The notes beneath the pieces were generated by a model. It had not been told where the DNA came from. It saw only the letters and a program-made list of their open reading frames with translations, and did no database searches. The translations under genes and the position numbers were made by a program. This document shows, in pieces, positions 8,905 to 17,616 of a stretch of 64,000 nucleotides of DNA (positions within the stretch are counted from its first letter, which is position 1; each line of letters starts with the position of its first letter). Origin of the DNA: an uncultured Opitutia bacterium. GTDB lineage: Bacteria > Verrucomicrobiota > Verrucomicrobiia > Opitutales > Opitutaceae. The stretch covers positions 62,001 to 126,000 of the forward strand of contig CAIKHO010000048.1 of assembly GCA_903827245.1 (NCBI GenBank), written 5' to 3'.

Positions 8905-9786
8905 TCAGCCGTGCACAATTTCCGTGCCGGTGCCCTTGTCCGTGAAAATCTCCAGCAGCAGCGAGTGCGGAAGGCGGCCGTCGATGAAATGCACCCGTTG
9001 CACGCCCTCTTCCAGGGCCCGGACGGCGCTGCCCACCTTGGGGCGCATGCCCTTGTCGATCACGCCCTTTTTCTTGAGATCCTCCACCTGGCTGATCTTG
9101 AGCGTGGAGATGAGCGACTCTGGGTCGGACGGGTTCGCGAGCAGGCCGGGGACATCGCTCATGTAGACCAGGCGGCGGGCGCGCAGCGCACTGGCCACGC
9201 GACCGGCCACCAGGTCGGCGTTCACGTTGTACGGCTTGCCGTCGTAACCCTCGGCCACCGGCGAGATGATCGGGATGAAGCCGTCGGCGATCTCCTTCTT
9301 GATCAGCTTCACCTTCACCTCCGTGACCTCGCCGACATAGCCGAGGTCGATCTCCTTGCCGTCGTCATCGGTCAGAAGCTTCTGGCAGACCAGCACGGTG
9401 TCGCCGGGCAGGCCCTTCGGCTTGCCCTTCGCGGTGCTGACGGCGTCGCAGACGTCCTTGTTCACGATCTCGTCGAGCGTCTTCTTGACGATCGCGATGG
9501 CGGCCTCGTCGGTGACGCGCAGGCCGCCGACGAACTTCGCCGCGAGGCCGGACTCCTCCATCGCCTTGGTGATGGCCTTGCCGCCGCCGTGGACCACGAC
9601 GACGTTGATCCCGACGGCCGCGAGAAACGCGATGTCGTAGGCGACGCGCGTGCGGGCGACGGGATCCGGATCATCCATGAAGCTGCCGCCGTATTTCACG
9701 ACGAACGTGGAGCCGCGGAAATCCTGGATGTAGGGCAGCGCCTCGAGAAGGACCTTCGCCTTCGCAGTGACTTCGTCGACGTTCAT
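8905..9786 (-). CDS. argB: Acetylglutamate kinase
   Basis: A 293-residue amino-acid kinase family enzyme phosphorylating N-acetylglutamate. The segment [12 protein letters not shown] holds the phosphate-binding Lys and Gly residues, [15 protein letters not shown] is the acetylglutamate-binding glycine loop, and [18 protein letters not shown] follows in the C-terminal nucleotide half. The length with an N-terminal helix of about 25 residues resembles arginine-sensitive hexameric forms. It is divergent from argJ, with a shared intergenic region of about 220 bp at 9787-10009 that should contain both promoters. Confidence 0.95.
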   Translation of the reverse strand: MNVDEVTAKAKVLLEALPYIQDFRGSTFVVKYGGSFMDDPDPVARTRVAYDIAFLAAVGINVVVVHGGGKAITKAMEESGLAAKFVGGLRVTDEAAIAIVKKTLDEIVNKDVCDAVSTAKGKPKGLPGDTVLVCQKLLTDDDGKEIDLGYVGEVTEVKVKLIKKEIADGFIPIISPVAEGYDGKPYNVNADLVAGRVASALRARRLVYMSDVPGLLANPSDPESLISTLKISQVEDLKKKGVIDKGMRPKVGSAVRALEEGVQRVHFIDGRLPHSLLLEIFTDKGTGTEIVHG

Positions 9787-10009
9787 TGCACGTCAGGGCA
9801 CGCGACCGGCGGTCGCGCGAGGAAGAGGCAGGCGGTGAAAGGCGTTCACGTTCAATGTCGGCAAGGAAATGCTTATCGCACCCGCCGCGCGCATTTCCAT
9901 AAAAATTTTGCGTTGGGCGAAAATAAATTCCCCGGCGCGTGGCCCGATCCGGGCGCGGCGCACTGAAATTCGGCTTCACTCCGCGCCGCCGGGCGCCCAC
10001 TTCTCTCGC

Positions 10010-11326
10010 GTGCCCAGCACGAATCTCACCTTCACCTCCAGCGCGGCGCATCGCGCGTGGCTTGCCGGCCAGGCCGCGCTGCCCGCCGGTTTCCGCGTCG
10101 GGACGACGCGCCTGGAATTCATGCCCCGCGAGGCGCCGAAGCCCGGGAAGATGATCCTCACGCTGATCAGCCTCGACCGGCCGGCGCCCGATTTCGCCGC
10201 GGTCTTCACGCGCAACGCCTTTCCCGGCGCGCCGATCATCATCGGGCGCCGCCGCCTGGCGGAACGCGCCCTCGGCGCGATCATCGTCAACAACAAGGTC
10301 TCCAACGTCTGCGCCCCCGGCGGCGTGGAGGCCGCGGAACGCATTTGCGCCGAAACCGCCCGGCTGCTCGGACTCACCCCGGCGCAGGTCCTGCCCAGCT
10401 CGACCGGCGTGATCGGCTGGACCCTCCCGGTCGAGGCCATGCTCCCGGCCATCCCCGGGGCGGTCGCGTCGCTGTCCTCCGCCTCCGTGATGCCCGCCGC
10501 CGAGGGCATCATGACGACCGATCTTTACCCGAAGGTGCGCCGCGCCGCGGTCGGCGCCGGCAGCATCGTCGGAATCGCCAAGGGCGCGGGCATGATCGAG
10601 CCCAATCTGGCGACCATGCTGATCTATCTCCTGACCGACCTCGCCGTGCCGCGCTCCGACCTGCGCGTGATGCTCGCCCGGGCGGTCGATGCGAGTTTTA
10701 ACACCATCAGCGTGGACAGCGACACCAGCACCTCGGACACCGTCGCGCTCATTTCCTCGGGCCGCGTGCCCTGCGACGATCTCGGTGCGTTTGAGCGCAG
10801 CCTCCACACGGTCTGCCGCGACCTCGCCGAGGATGTCGTGCGCAATGGTGAGGGCGTGCGCCACGTGATCCGCGTCACGGTGCAACAGGCCGCCAGCCCG
10901 GTGCTGGCGCGCTCGCTCGGCAAGGCGATCGTCAACGCCCCGCTCTTCAAATGCGCCGTCGCCGGCAACGACCCGAACGTCGGCCGCCTCGTGCAGGCCA
11001 TCGGCAAGCACGTCGGTGCCCACGCGCCGGAACTGAATCTTTCCCAGCTGCGCCTGCGCATGGGCGGCATCGAGATCTTCGCCGACGGCGTGTTCCAGCT
11101 GAACGCCGACAAGGAAGCCGCGCTGGCTGCGCACCTGCGCCAGGCGGAGCTTTACGCCAGCGCCCCGCCCCAGGCCGGGGTCTTCACGGCTCCGATCGAT
11201 TATCCGCCACACGAACGCTGCGTTGAAATCGAGGTCGATTTCGGCAACGGCGCCGCGACGGCCACGGTGATCGGCGGCGATCTCACCCACGAGTACGTCA
11301 GCGAAAACGCGGATTATCGGAGCTGA
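10010..11326 (+). CDS. argJ: Bifunctional ornithine acetyltransferase/N-acetylglutamate synthase
   Basis: About 438 residues from a GTG start. ArgJ moves the acetyl group from N-acetylornithine to glutamate, and bifunctional forms also use acetyl-CoA. Family features are LPAGFRVG near the start, FTRNAFPGAPI, the oxyanion segment SSTGVIGWTLP, and IAKGAGMIEPNLATML containing the autoproteolysis site and nucleophile Thr. The frame is open back to 9869, but GTG 10010 best fits the family N-terminus. Where most ArgJ proteins have NSGNANACTG, this one reads NNKVSNVCAPGG. It is divergent from argB. Whether it is mono- or bifunctional cannot be seen. Confidence 0.88.
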   Translation: MPSTNLTFTSSAAHRAWLAGQAALPAGFRVGTTRLEFMPREAPKPGKMILTLISLDRPAPDFAAVFTRNAFPGAPIIIGRRRLAERALGAIIVNNKVSNVCAPGGVEAAERICAETARLLGLTPAQVLPSSTGVIGWTLPVEAMLPAIPGAVASLSSASVMPAAEGIMTTDLYPKVRRAAVGAGSIVGIAKGAGMIEPNLATMLIYLLTDLAVPRSDLRVMLARAVDASFNTISVDSDTSTSDTVALISSGRVPCDDLGAFERSLHTVCRDLAEDVVRNGEGVRHVIRVTVQQAASPVLARSLGKAIVNAPLFKCAVAGNDPNVGRLVQAIGKHVGAHAPELNLSQLRLRMGGIEIFADGVFQLNADKEAALAAHLRQAELYASAPPQAGVFTAPIDYPPHERCVEIEVDFGNGAATATVIGGDLTHEYVSENADYRS

Positions 11327-11397
11327 GCGGGAGCAACAACCGCTTCAGATCACTGTTTTCTATATCGATACGAAAGCCTTGCGCCAATGGGATGCTC

Positions 11398-11992
11398 CTA
11401 GCGATTGGCTTGATGAAATCTAATCTTGGGGCGCAGAATATCAGCTGGTGGAGAGAGGATCGGCTGGAACTTCTGATAAAGGTCCCACAACTCTGAATCG
11501 TGGAGAAGCAGCGTTCCGGTCGATCTCGGCCAGGCGCTGCAATACGGCCGCGTTGCTGGCGAGCGCCTCACGCATCTTGACGAAGGCGCGGATGACGAAG
11601 ACCAACATCTCGGCCGCGCGGGCCGCGCGGAGAATATTGGCCGCCATGAGGGCGCCGTGCTCGGTGAAAGCCCAAGGGAGATAAGAGGCCCCACGATGGA
11701 CCGAACTGGTCACAATTTGTGACCAGTGTATCTTTTAACTTTGGCTGCCAGCGTCTTGTGTTTCGGGTGCAACAGCTGCCTTCGCCTTCAATTCGACCGC
11801 TTCTGCCGGGATGAGCTGGAAAGCAAAATCATCCGGAAACCGATCCAAGTTTCGTTTGACCGCCTGATTGAGGCTCTTGGTGCTCATCGCGTAGAGGACT
11901 GCCAGATCGGAATCGAGCACCACCCTCCGGCCCCGTACCATGTGGATGCGGCGCTCAATGGCTTCGCCCGAGAGTGGAGTGCTTTGGGTCAT
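11398..11992 (-). pseudogene. Broken ORF6N-domain DNA-binding protein gene
   Basis: The first 85 codons from ATG 11992 encode an ORF6N domain (RRIHMVRGRRVVLDSDLAVLY, KSLNQAVKRNLDRFPDDFAFQL), typical of mobile-element and prophage regulators. The frame then hits TAA at 11735-11737. Beyond the stop the same frame resumes the family sequence (WSQIVTSSVHRGASYLPWAF, then FTEHGALMAANIL) until about 11515. There a shift into another minus frame restores the usual tail (LLLHDSELWDLYQKF, ILRPKIRFHQANR) ending at 11398. One nonsense and one frameshift lesion make this a decaying remnant, perhaps left from a mobile element. Confidence 0.8.
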
Positions 11993-12171
11993 GGTTGAAT
12001 ATCATTGAAACGTCCGGAATGAACCCGACCTTTCATAAAAATAAGAATAAATTCAGCCATTCACCCGTTGGCGCCGTGACATCCCCGGCGCGGCCAAGCA
12101 CCAGATCGTCGGGGTGCATCAGAAATTCTCCGCGCACGATCTCCGGCGTGCGTGCGCAAACCTAGGAAATC

Positions 12172-13665
12172 TTACGTCGCCATAGTGAAGCGGGCGTGAC
12201 CCCGACTCCGGCGGTGGATCACGTAGAGCAAAAAGCCGCACTGAAACATGAACTGCGCCAACATCAGGTTTCTCATGACCTCATCCAGCCCAACTCCCCC
12301 CAACCAAAGGCCGGCACAAATTGCAAAAAGGCCGACGTAGCCGGCGCCCGCACGCCTTCCGATCGGAGCGAGCCACAACTCCTTCTTTCCTCGCCAGCGC
12401 CTCCGTAACGCCCGGCGATGGATCACGTTCAACAACGCTGTCAGCAAGACAATGGCGAAGCCCATGATCATGGCATCATTGCGTCCTCCGAACAAGTACC
12501 GCCAGACGTTTGGGGCCGGGCCTGGCTTAAAAATCAACGAGGCGGCATCGACCGGCGGATTAAGGCGCGGGCGATAAATGATGGTTTCGTCCACCCGCAT
12601 CCTCATTTTTTCCAGCAGGGAACTGCTGTGCGAAATTCGCGCGATCAGGTACGACCGGGCATCAATCCACAAAGTGAACACGGGGCCGTTTGCCGCAGCC
12701 CGCTGCAGCTTGAATGTCTCGCGACCGTCAATGCGCTGGGTCCCCAATAGCTCGATTTGCGCGCGGCTGTCAGACAGCGGGCCCCCGCTCATTTTATCCG
12801 GCTGCAAAAGTCCGGGTACTAGCACGGAAGTCAGCTCCGAGACTCCCGCGGCTCCTCCGAGTGCGTTGTTGAGGTCCTTTTGCGGTGCCACCTGCGGCTC
12901 GATCGTCCACCATTCCTTCACACTACCTCCCTCCTTCCAGATCACATACTCATTCCAGGCGTCGAGCCGGTCGAATTGATCCCGAAAGCCAAACCGAAAG
13001 CCTCCATCCCGGACAAAGGTGGTGCCAAAAGTCTTGATCTGGATGCTTGAGAAGAAACCGCGATAAACTGTCTGCACCTCGCCCTCGTCCGCATAGGTCT
13101 GCGCCTTGCGATAGACCTCTTCCATCCGCCGGTAAACCTCCCGGCCCGTCAAAGATGGATCTGTGACGGGAACCAACGGGCTTTCTGGTGGCGGCGCCAA
13201 CTTGGGATTAAGGCTGTTGATCGGTGCGAGCATCAGTCCGACCAGTACCCCGAGGAAGGCCGCTTTGAATAGCGCAGCGCGGGTGCTCTTGGAAAATACC
13301 ACGATAAAGACGGCAAACGTTCCGTTTAGGCAGGCCCAGCCAAGAACCTTGAGCAGGAACGGGATTGGCGCGGAATCCAGATAGAAGATGGCCAGCCCGG
13401 CCGCCGCGACGGTCATCAGCGCCACGCGGGGAATGGTCATCGACCATTCCCGGGGTACCGTATGGAAAACGTCCCATGCCAGATGTAACGCGTAGCGGCC
13501 ACACGCCATCACGCCGTCCCGGGTGGCCTGGCTCCATTCCTCCTGAAAAATCTGGAGCATCTCGCCCTCGTAGCGCTGGCGGAAGGCGGCAGGATACAAC
13601 TTCAGCACGCCGCGGTAAATCCACGCGGCGAAGCCGGCCTTCGGCGATGTCGGGTCCGGATTCAT
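12172..13665 (-). CDS. Membrane protein with permease-prefix-like N-terminus
   Basis: A 497-residue protein. The first 70 residues (WIYRGVLKLYPAAFRQRYEGEMLQIF) resemble the short prefix domain found before FtsX-type ABC permeases in PadR-linked operons. Two to three membrane segments follow at about residues 78-155. A soluble region at about 175-390 looks like a lipoprotein-sorting or LolA-like beta domain (ETFKLQRAAANGPVFTLWID). At least three further membrane segments close the protein. It overlaps padR by 4 bp, so the two are co-transcribed and probably co-regulated. The permease catalytic core itself is absent. Function unknown. Confidence 0.6.
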   Translation of the reverse strand: MNPDPTSPKAGFAAWIYRGVLKLYPAAFRQRYEGEMLQIFQEEWSQATRDGVMACGRYALHLAWDVFHTVPREWSMTIPRVALMTVAAAGLAIFYLDSAPIPFLLKVLGWACLNGTFAVFIVVFSKSTRAALFKAAFLGVLVGLMLAPINSLNPKLAPPPESPLVPVTDPSLTGREVYRRMEEVYRKAQTYADEGEVQTVYRGFFSSIQIKTFGTTFVRDGGFRFGFRDQFDRLDAWNEYVIWKEGGSVKEWWTIEPQVAPQKDLNNALGGAAGVSELTSVLVPGLLQPDKMSGGPLSDSRAQIELLGTQRIDGRETFKLQRAAANGPVFTLWIDARSYLIARISHSSSLLEKMRMRVDETIIYRPRLNPPVDAASLIFKPGPAPNVWRYLFGGRNDAMIMGFAIVLLTALLNVIHRRALRRRWRGKKELWLAPIGRRAGAGYVGLFAICAGLWLGGVGLDEVMRNLMLAQFMFQCGFLLYVIHRRSRGHARFTMAT

Positions 13666-14030
13666 GTTGGGGCAAAAATCTTCTTGCTCCGGGCCAGACC
13701 AACGGCCCGGGCCAGCCGGGCCGCCTCCGCCTGCAACACCCGCCGGCCAAAGGAGCTCAGCCGGTAATATCGCCGCCGCTCGTCATCCTCGTTTGCGGTC
13801 GGCCGCCGATCCGACTCGGCGATATATCCCGCCTTCAGCATCCGGTCGAGAGAGCCGTAAAGCGTGCCCGGTCCCATCCGGGTCCGCCCCTCGGTCGCCT
13901 CCTCCACTTCCTGCATGATCGCGTAGCCGTGCTTTTCGCCGTCGGCTAGAGATAGGAGAATGTTGAAGACCGTCGGCGTGAGAGGCAGCTCCGCCTCGGG
14001 ATCGGGGGACAGCGTAGCGGCGGGTTTCAT
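13662..14030 (-). CDS. PadR-family transcriptional regulator
   Basis: A 122-residue PadR protein. The winged helix is visible as LTPTVFNILLSLADGEKHGYAIMQEVEE, TRMGPGTLYGSLDRMLKAGYI and the wing DDERRRYYRLSSFGRRVLQAE. PadR proteins are usually local repressors released by small ligands. The stop overlaps the start of the membrane protein (ATGA), and a 31-bp near-palindrome lies 18 bp upstream of the start codon. Self-repression of a two-gene operon is therefore likely. Confidence 0.9.
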   Translation of the reverse strand: MKPAATLSPDPEAELPLTPTVFNILLSLADGEKHGYAIMQEVEEATEGRTRMGPGTLYGSLDRMLKAGYIAESDRRPTANEDDERRRYYRLSSFGRRVLQAEAARLARAVGLARSKKIFAPT

Positions 14031-14047
14031 CGGGGGACCAATCCTTC

Positions 14048-14078
14048 CACAGCTATATCCGAAACGGACATAGCTGTG
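14048..14078. promoter_or_regulatory. Probable PadR operator (31-bp palindrome)
   Basis: Outer arms CACAGCTAT (14048-14056) and ATAGCTGTG (14070-14078) are exact inverted repeats. The inner part ATCCGAAACGGAC continues the symmetry with one mismatch about the centre AAA. It lies immediately upstream of the padR start at 14030. The size and symmetry suit a dimeric winged-helix regulator. Confidence 0.65.
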
Positions 14079-14182
14079 TCAATCGCGATTGTCTCGACGG
14101 TTTGGTGGTCGATACGAACGAAACGCATCGATCACAATGCGTTGCCTAGCTCCATCGACGCCTGGTAGCGGACGGAGACTCC

Positions 14183-14203
14183 AGCGCGTTAGGTCAACGC
14201 GCT
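14183..14203. repeat. AGCGCGTT/AACGCGCT hairpin after argC
   Basis: Perfect 8-bp inverted repeat with a 5-nt loop, 9 bp beyond the argC stop on the minus strand. It has no U-run. A related sequence (GCAACGCGTTGAGGTCA) lies near 885-901, so it is probably a dispersed repeat and not a dedicated terminator. Confidence 0.45.
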
Positions 14204-14211
14204 CCAACTTC

Positions 14212-15237
14212 TCAAACCAGCCCGGCGGTTTCCGGAAACCCGGACCACAGGTTCATGATCTGCACGGCCTGGCCGCTCGTGCCCTTCACGAGGTTGTCCT
14301 CGGCGGAGGTGACGATGAAGTTGCCCGTGCGCGGATCGTGGACCGCGGACATGTCGATCCGGTTGGTCCCGGTCACGTGGGCCGTATCGGGCGTCTCACC
14401 CGCCGGCAGAATCTGCACGAACGGTGCGGCGGCGTAGGTCTTGCGCCAGGAAGTGTAAAGGGCGTCGATCGTCGCTCCGGCCGCTGCGGGCACCGTAATC
14501 GTGGTGGCAATGCCGCGCCGCATCGGCGCCAGGTGCGGATTGAACTGGATGATCGTCTTCGCCCCGGTGTGCAGGGCGAGCTGCTCCTCGATCTCCGAGA
14601 GATGCCGGTGCTTGACCAGCCCGTAGGCCTTGGCGCTCTCGGCCCGCTCGACATAAAGATAGGTCTCCTCGACCTTCCGGCCCGCGCCGCTCACACCACT
14701 GAAAGAGTTGGCCACGATGTGTTCCCGCGTTACTACGCCGTCCCGCAACAGCGGCACGAGCGGGATCAGGATACTGGTTGGATAGCAGCCCGGGCAGGCG
14801 ACCAGCTTTGCCTCCTTTATCCAGGCGGGAGACGTCAGTTCGGGCAGGACGAACCGGGCTAGCGGCAGCAGCTCGGGCGCGTGGTGCTTGCCGTAGTATT
14901 TCTCGTAGGTCGCGAGGTCGGCGACGCGGAAGTCCGCGCTCAGGTCGATCACCCGCTTGCCGGCGGGCAGGAGCACCCTGGCGAACTCGGCGGCGGTGCC
15001 ATGCGGCACCGCGAGGAAGAACAGCGCGATGTCACTCGCGGCCAGCGCCGCCGTGTCGGAATCGATGAACTTCAGGCCCCGGTCGAGGCCGCGCACTGCG
15101 GGAATGACCTGGGCCAGCGGCTTGCCCGCGTGCTGGCGCGATGTCACCGCCGCCAGCTGGACGTGCGGATGATCGAGGAGGAGTTTGACCAGGACTTCGC
15201 CGGCGTAACCGGACGCACCAACAATACCGACTTTCAT
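14212..15237 (-). CDS. argC: N-acetyl-gamma-glutamyl-phosphate reductase
   Basis: A 341-residue NADPH-dependent reductase for the third arginine step. The N-terminal Rossmann motif is GIVGASGYAGEVLVKLL. The active-site Cys is residue 151 in ACPGCYPTSILIPL, and HRHLSEIEEQL and FNPHLAPMRRGIATTI are conserved segments. It lies 2.9 kb from argJ, separated by the ORF6N remnant and the PadR pair, and it is followed by a hairpin at 14183. The preceding genes rpsI and rplM are on the same strand but end in a terminator at 15294. Confidence 0.95.
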   Translation of the reverse strand: MKVGIVGASGYAGEVLVKLLLDHPHVQLAAVTSRQHAGKPLAQVIPAVRGLDRGLKFIDSDTAALAASDIALFFLAVPHGTAAEFARVLLPAGKRVIDLSADFRVADLATYEKYYGKHHAPELLPLARFVLPELTSPAWIKEAKLVACPGCYPTSILIPLVPLLRDGVVTREHIVANSFSGVSGAGRKVEETYLYVERAESAKAYGLVKHRHLSEIEEQLALHTGAKTIIQFNPHLAPMRRGIATTITVPAAAGATIDALYTSWRKTYAAAPFVQILPAGETPDTAHVTGTNRIDMSAVHDPRTGNFIVTSAEDNLVKGTSGQAVQIMNLWSGFPETAGLV

Positions 15238-15293
15238 GGCGGGAGGAGGATCAGGCAGTGAGGAGGAGGAATCGAGCAGGTTTTACGCGGACA

Positions 15294-15323
15294 CAAAAAA
15301 GGCGGGGCGCCATGCGCCCCGCC
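15294..15323 (-). terminator. Intrinsic terminator of rplM-rpsI
   Basis: On the minus strand a perfect 10-bp GC stem (GGCGGGGCGC with GCGCCCCGCC, loop CAT in plus-strand order, 15301-15323) is followed by a run of six T residues. It lies 25 bp past the rpsI stop codon. Confidence 0.9.
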
Positions 15324-15348
15324 CTTGGGAAAAGGTTGGAAAAGGCGC

Positions 15349-15753
15349 TTAGCGCTTGGAGAACTGGAAACGCTTGCGGGCACCCGGCTGGCCGGCCTTC
15401 TTGCGTTCCTTTTCGCGCGGATCGCGCGTGATGTGGCCGGCCTTCTTCAGCGCCGGGCGGAGCTCGGCGTTCATCTTCTGCAAGGCCCGGGCGATGCCGT
15501 GGGCGACCGCGCCGGCCTGGCCGGCGACACCGCCGCCGGCGACATTCGCCGAGACGTCGATCTTTTCGCGCAGCTCCACGGTCAGCAACGGCGCATAGGC
15601 CTGCTTGGAGAAATTCTCGTGGGAAAAGTAGCTGTCAAAGGTGCGGCCGTTGACGGTCAGCTTGCCGCTGCCCTCACTGAGGCGGACGCGGGCGGTGGCG
15701 GTCTTGCGACGGCCGGTGCCGAGGAAAATAGTGGTGGCGGTGGCAGTGCTCAT
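15349..15753 (-). CDS. rpsI: 30S ribosomal protein S9
   Basis: A 134-residue S9. The N-terminal [14 protein letters not shown], the central [20 protein letters not shown] and the C-terminal [17 protein letters not shown] (basic tail reaching the P-site tRNA) are diagnostic. Its start is 14 bp past the rplM stop, giving the universal rplM-rpsI order, and a strong terminator follows. Confidence 0.97.
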   Translation of the reverse strand: MSTATATTIFLGTGRRKTATARVRLSEGSGKLTVNGRTFDSYFSHENFSKQAYAPLLTVELREKIDVSANVAGGGVAGQAGAVAHGIARALQKMNAELRPALKKAGHITRDPREKERKKAGQPGARKRFQFSKR

Positions 15754-15767
15754 GGGCGGATCACAAA

Positions 15768-16196
15768 TCAGGCGGACAGTTTGACGGGGTTCTGCGCCTC
15801 ATGGGTGTGCTTCGGGCCGGCGAAGACGCGCAGCTTGGTGAGCATCTTGGCGGCAAGGCGGTTCTTGGGGAGCATGCCCTTCACGGCGTGCTCGATGATG
15901 AACTCCGGGTGGCGCTCCCGCATGAGGGACAGCTTGCGGTAGCTTTCGCCGCCGACGAAACCCGAGAAGAACATGTACTCGTTCTTTTCCTCCTTCTTGC
16001 CGGTGAGGACGACCTTCTCGGCGTTGATGATCACCAGATGGTCGCCCGTGTCGACGTGCGCCGTGTAGGAAGGCTTATTGCGGCCGCGGATGATATTGGC
16101 GGCTTTCACAGCGAGACGGCCGAGCACCTGCCCCTCGGCATCGATAAGATACCATTTGGGTTGCACCGTCTCCTTTTTGGCGAGGAAGGTTTTCAT
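15768..16196 (-). CDS. rplM: 50S ribosomal protein L13
   Basis: A 142-residue L13 from the start [20 protein letters not shown]; an ATG five codons upstream is possible but does not match the family. Typical segments are [34 protein letters not shown] and the signature near [16 protein letters not shown]. First gene of the rplM-rpsI pair. The 5' leader is pyrimidine-rich (CCTCTTTTCCC before ATG), notable for a highly expressed gene. Confidence 0.96.
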   Translation of the reverse strand: MKTFLAKKETVQPKWYLIDAEGQVLGRLAVKAANIIRGRNKPSYTAHVDTGDHLVIINAEKVVLTGKKEEKNEYMFFSGFVGGESYRKLSLMRERHPEFIIEHAVKGMLPKNRLAAKMLTKLRVFAGPKHTHEAQNPVKLSA

Positions 16197-16265
16197 GGGA
16201 AAAGAGGCCAAGTGCTAAAGTTTCGCGAAGGCGTGTCAACCGCTTTGTTCACGGGGGGTCCGGGG

Positions 16266-16299
16266 CAAAAAAAGCCCGCCCCGGCAACCGGAGCGGGCT
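16266..16299 (-). terminator. Intrinsic terminator of the porin gene
   Basis: The stem AGCCCGCCCCGG / CCGGAGCGGGCT (16273-16299, one mismatch, loop CAA) has seven A residues on its left, which is a U-run for the minus-strand transcript. Confidence 0.8.
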
Positions 16300-16309
16300 G
16301 GAAGGAAAA

Positions 16310-16332
16310 CCCGGCGGCCAAAGGCCGCCGGG
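16310..16332 (-). terminator. GC hairpin next to the porin stop codon
   Basis: Perfect 10-bp stem (CCCGGCGGCC, loop AAA, GGCCGCCGGG) 8 bp past the porin stop codon, without its own U-run. Together with the terminator at 16266 it forms a double hairpin 3' end. Confidence 0.5.
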
Positions 16333-16339
16333 ATGAAGG

Positions 16340-17080
16340 TTAGAATCCGATCCGGATGCCCGTGGTGAACCAGACGTTCTTGTCGCTGAGCACGCCGAAC
16401 GGACCTCCCACGCCCGCCACGTTGCGGTTGCTGGCATAGTGTCCGCCGATGGTGAACGTGGCGTTTTTGTTCAACTTGTACGGGATGTTCAGGTCGAGGC
16501 CGTAGAAGCTGTAGGCATCGTGCACCGCCGGGCCGAAAGCGTCAGGCGCGGTGTCCCGCGCGTTGACCGAGCCGACAAAGAGGTTCGAGTCGAGCGAGGC
16601 GCCGATGGCTTCCAGCGGCACGCTGTAGCCGACCGCACCCACGACAGTGTCCGCCCGGAGCCGGAAATCGTGGTAGACGTAGGCGCTGGGGGAGAAGCCC
16701 GCCACGGTGTAGGTGGCGCCGACCCCGAGTTCCCAGGTGTTCTTCGTCTGTCCCGCCTTGGCCTCGAAATAGTTGTACGAGGTGGCGACACCCTCGAGCT
16801 TGAGGGCGTTGTTCACCTTGTAGTCGTAGCCGGCATAGACGTCGACCTCGTTGTTCTGGTGTTTCGTGAGCGGCTCGTTCGTCCAGACCCCGACATTGAA
16901 ATCGCCGGCGGCGACTTCGACGGAAGGCTGGAACGAGTTGCCCGCGCTTTTGACCCCGCGGAAGACGTACTCCGAGGCGTAGGTGAAGTCCGAGGTGATG
17001 GAATAAGCCGGCTTCGGATCGTCGGCCCTCAGGCCGGATGCCGCTGCCAGGGCGGCGATCAAGTAGATGCTGTTTTTCAT
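16340..17080 (-). CDS. TorF-family putative outer-membrane porin
   Basis: A 246-residue protein with a signal peptide (MKNSIYLIAALAAASGLRAD, cut near residue 20). It then has alternating beta strands such as YSITSDFTYASEYVFRGVKS and ends in Phe (WFTTGIRIGF), typical of outer-membrane beta-barrels. The SDFTYASEYVFRG motif marks the TorF/TIGR02001 group. The open frame extends to 17158, but only this ATG gives a signal peptide. A terminator pair follows. The substrate is unknown. Confidence 0.8.
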   Translation of the reverse strand: MKNSIYLIAALAAASGLRADDPKPAYSITSDFTYASEYVFRGVKSAGNSFQPSVEVAAGDFNVGVWTNEPLTKHQNNEVDVYAGYDYKVNNALKLEGVATSYNYFEAKAGQTKNTWELGVGATYTVAGFSPSAYVYHDFRLRADTVVGAVGYSVPLEAIGASLDSNLFVGSVNARDTAPDAFGPAVHDAYSFYGLDLNIPYKLNKNATFTIGGHYASNRNVAGVGGPFGVLSDKNVWFTTGIRIGF

Positions 17081-17187
17081 GGATGATGTTCTGTTTGTTT
17101 GGGTTTTAATGTCGCGCGCCGGACGAGTCCGACACACGACCGTGACTTGACTGCACAAACATAATCGCGTTCCCAGAAATAATATTC

Positions 17188-17616
17188 ATGCTGATGAAAC
17201 AAATGCGAAATGCCGCTTTGGCCTCCGGGATTTTTGGATTCACCGGCGTGCTGCTCGGTGCGTTTGGCGCGCACGCCCTCAAGGCGGCACTCGCGGCGCG
17301 TGGCACGCATGACATCTGGGAGACCGCGGTTTTCTATCAACTGACCCATGCCGCCGCGCTGCTCAGCGTCGCAGCCTGGCAGGGAAAAAATGCCGGTGAC
17401 TCCGCCACGATCACGCGCAACTGGCTCGGCTGGGCCGCCCGCTGCTGGTCGCTCGGCATCGTGCTCTTTTCCGGCTCGCTCTACGCCCTGGCGCTGGGCG
17501 GCCTGCCCGGAGTTTTCGGGCCGGTGACGCCCCTCGGTGGCTTCGCGTTTCTCTGTGGCTGGGCCTGTCTGATCAGACAGGCGCTCACGCAAACGGCTTT
17601 GTCCGCCAAATCCTGA
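17188..17616 (+). CDS. DUF423 membrane protein (YgdD family)
   Basis: A 142-residue small inner-membrane protein with four hydrophobic segments. The DUF423 hallmarks are GVLLGAFGAHALKAAL near the N-terminus and ETAVFYQLTHAAALLSVA in the second segment. Its function is not established in any organism known to me. The stop shares one base with the start of the CCA-adding enzyme, so the two are translationally coupled. Confidence 0.85.
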   Translation: MLMKQMRNAALASGIFGFTGVLLGAFGAHALKAALAARGTHDIWETAVFYQLTHAAALLSVAAWQGKNAGDSATITRNWLGWAARCWSLGIVLFSGSLYALALGGLPGVFGPVTPLGGFAFLCGWACLIRQALTQTALSAKS

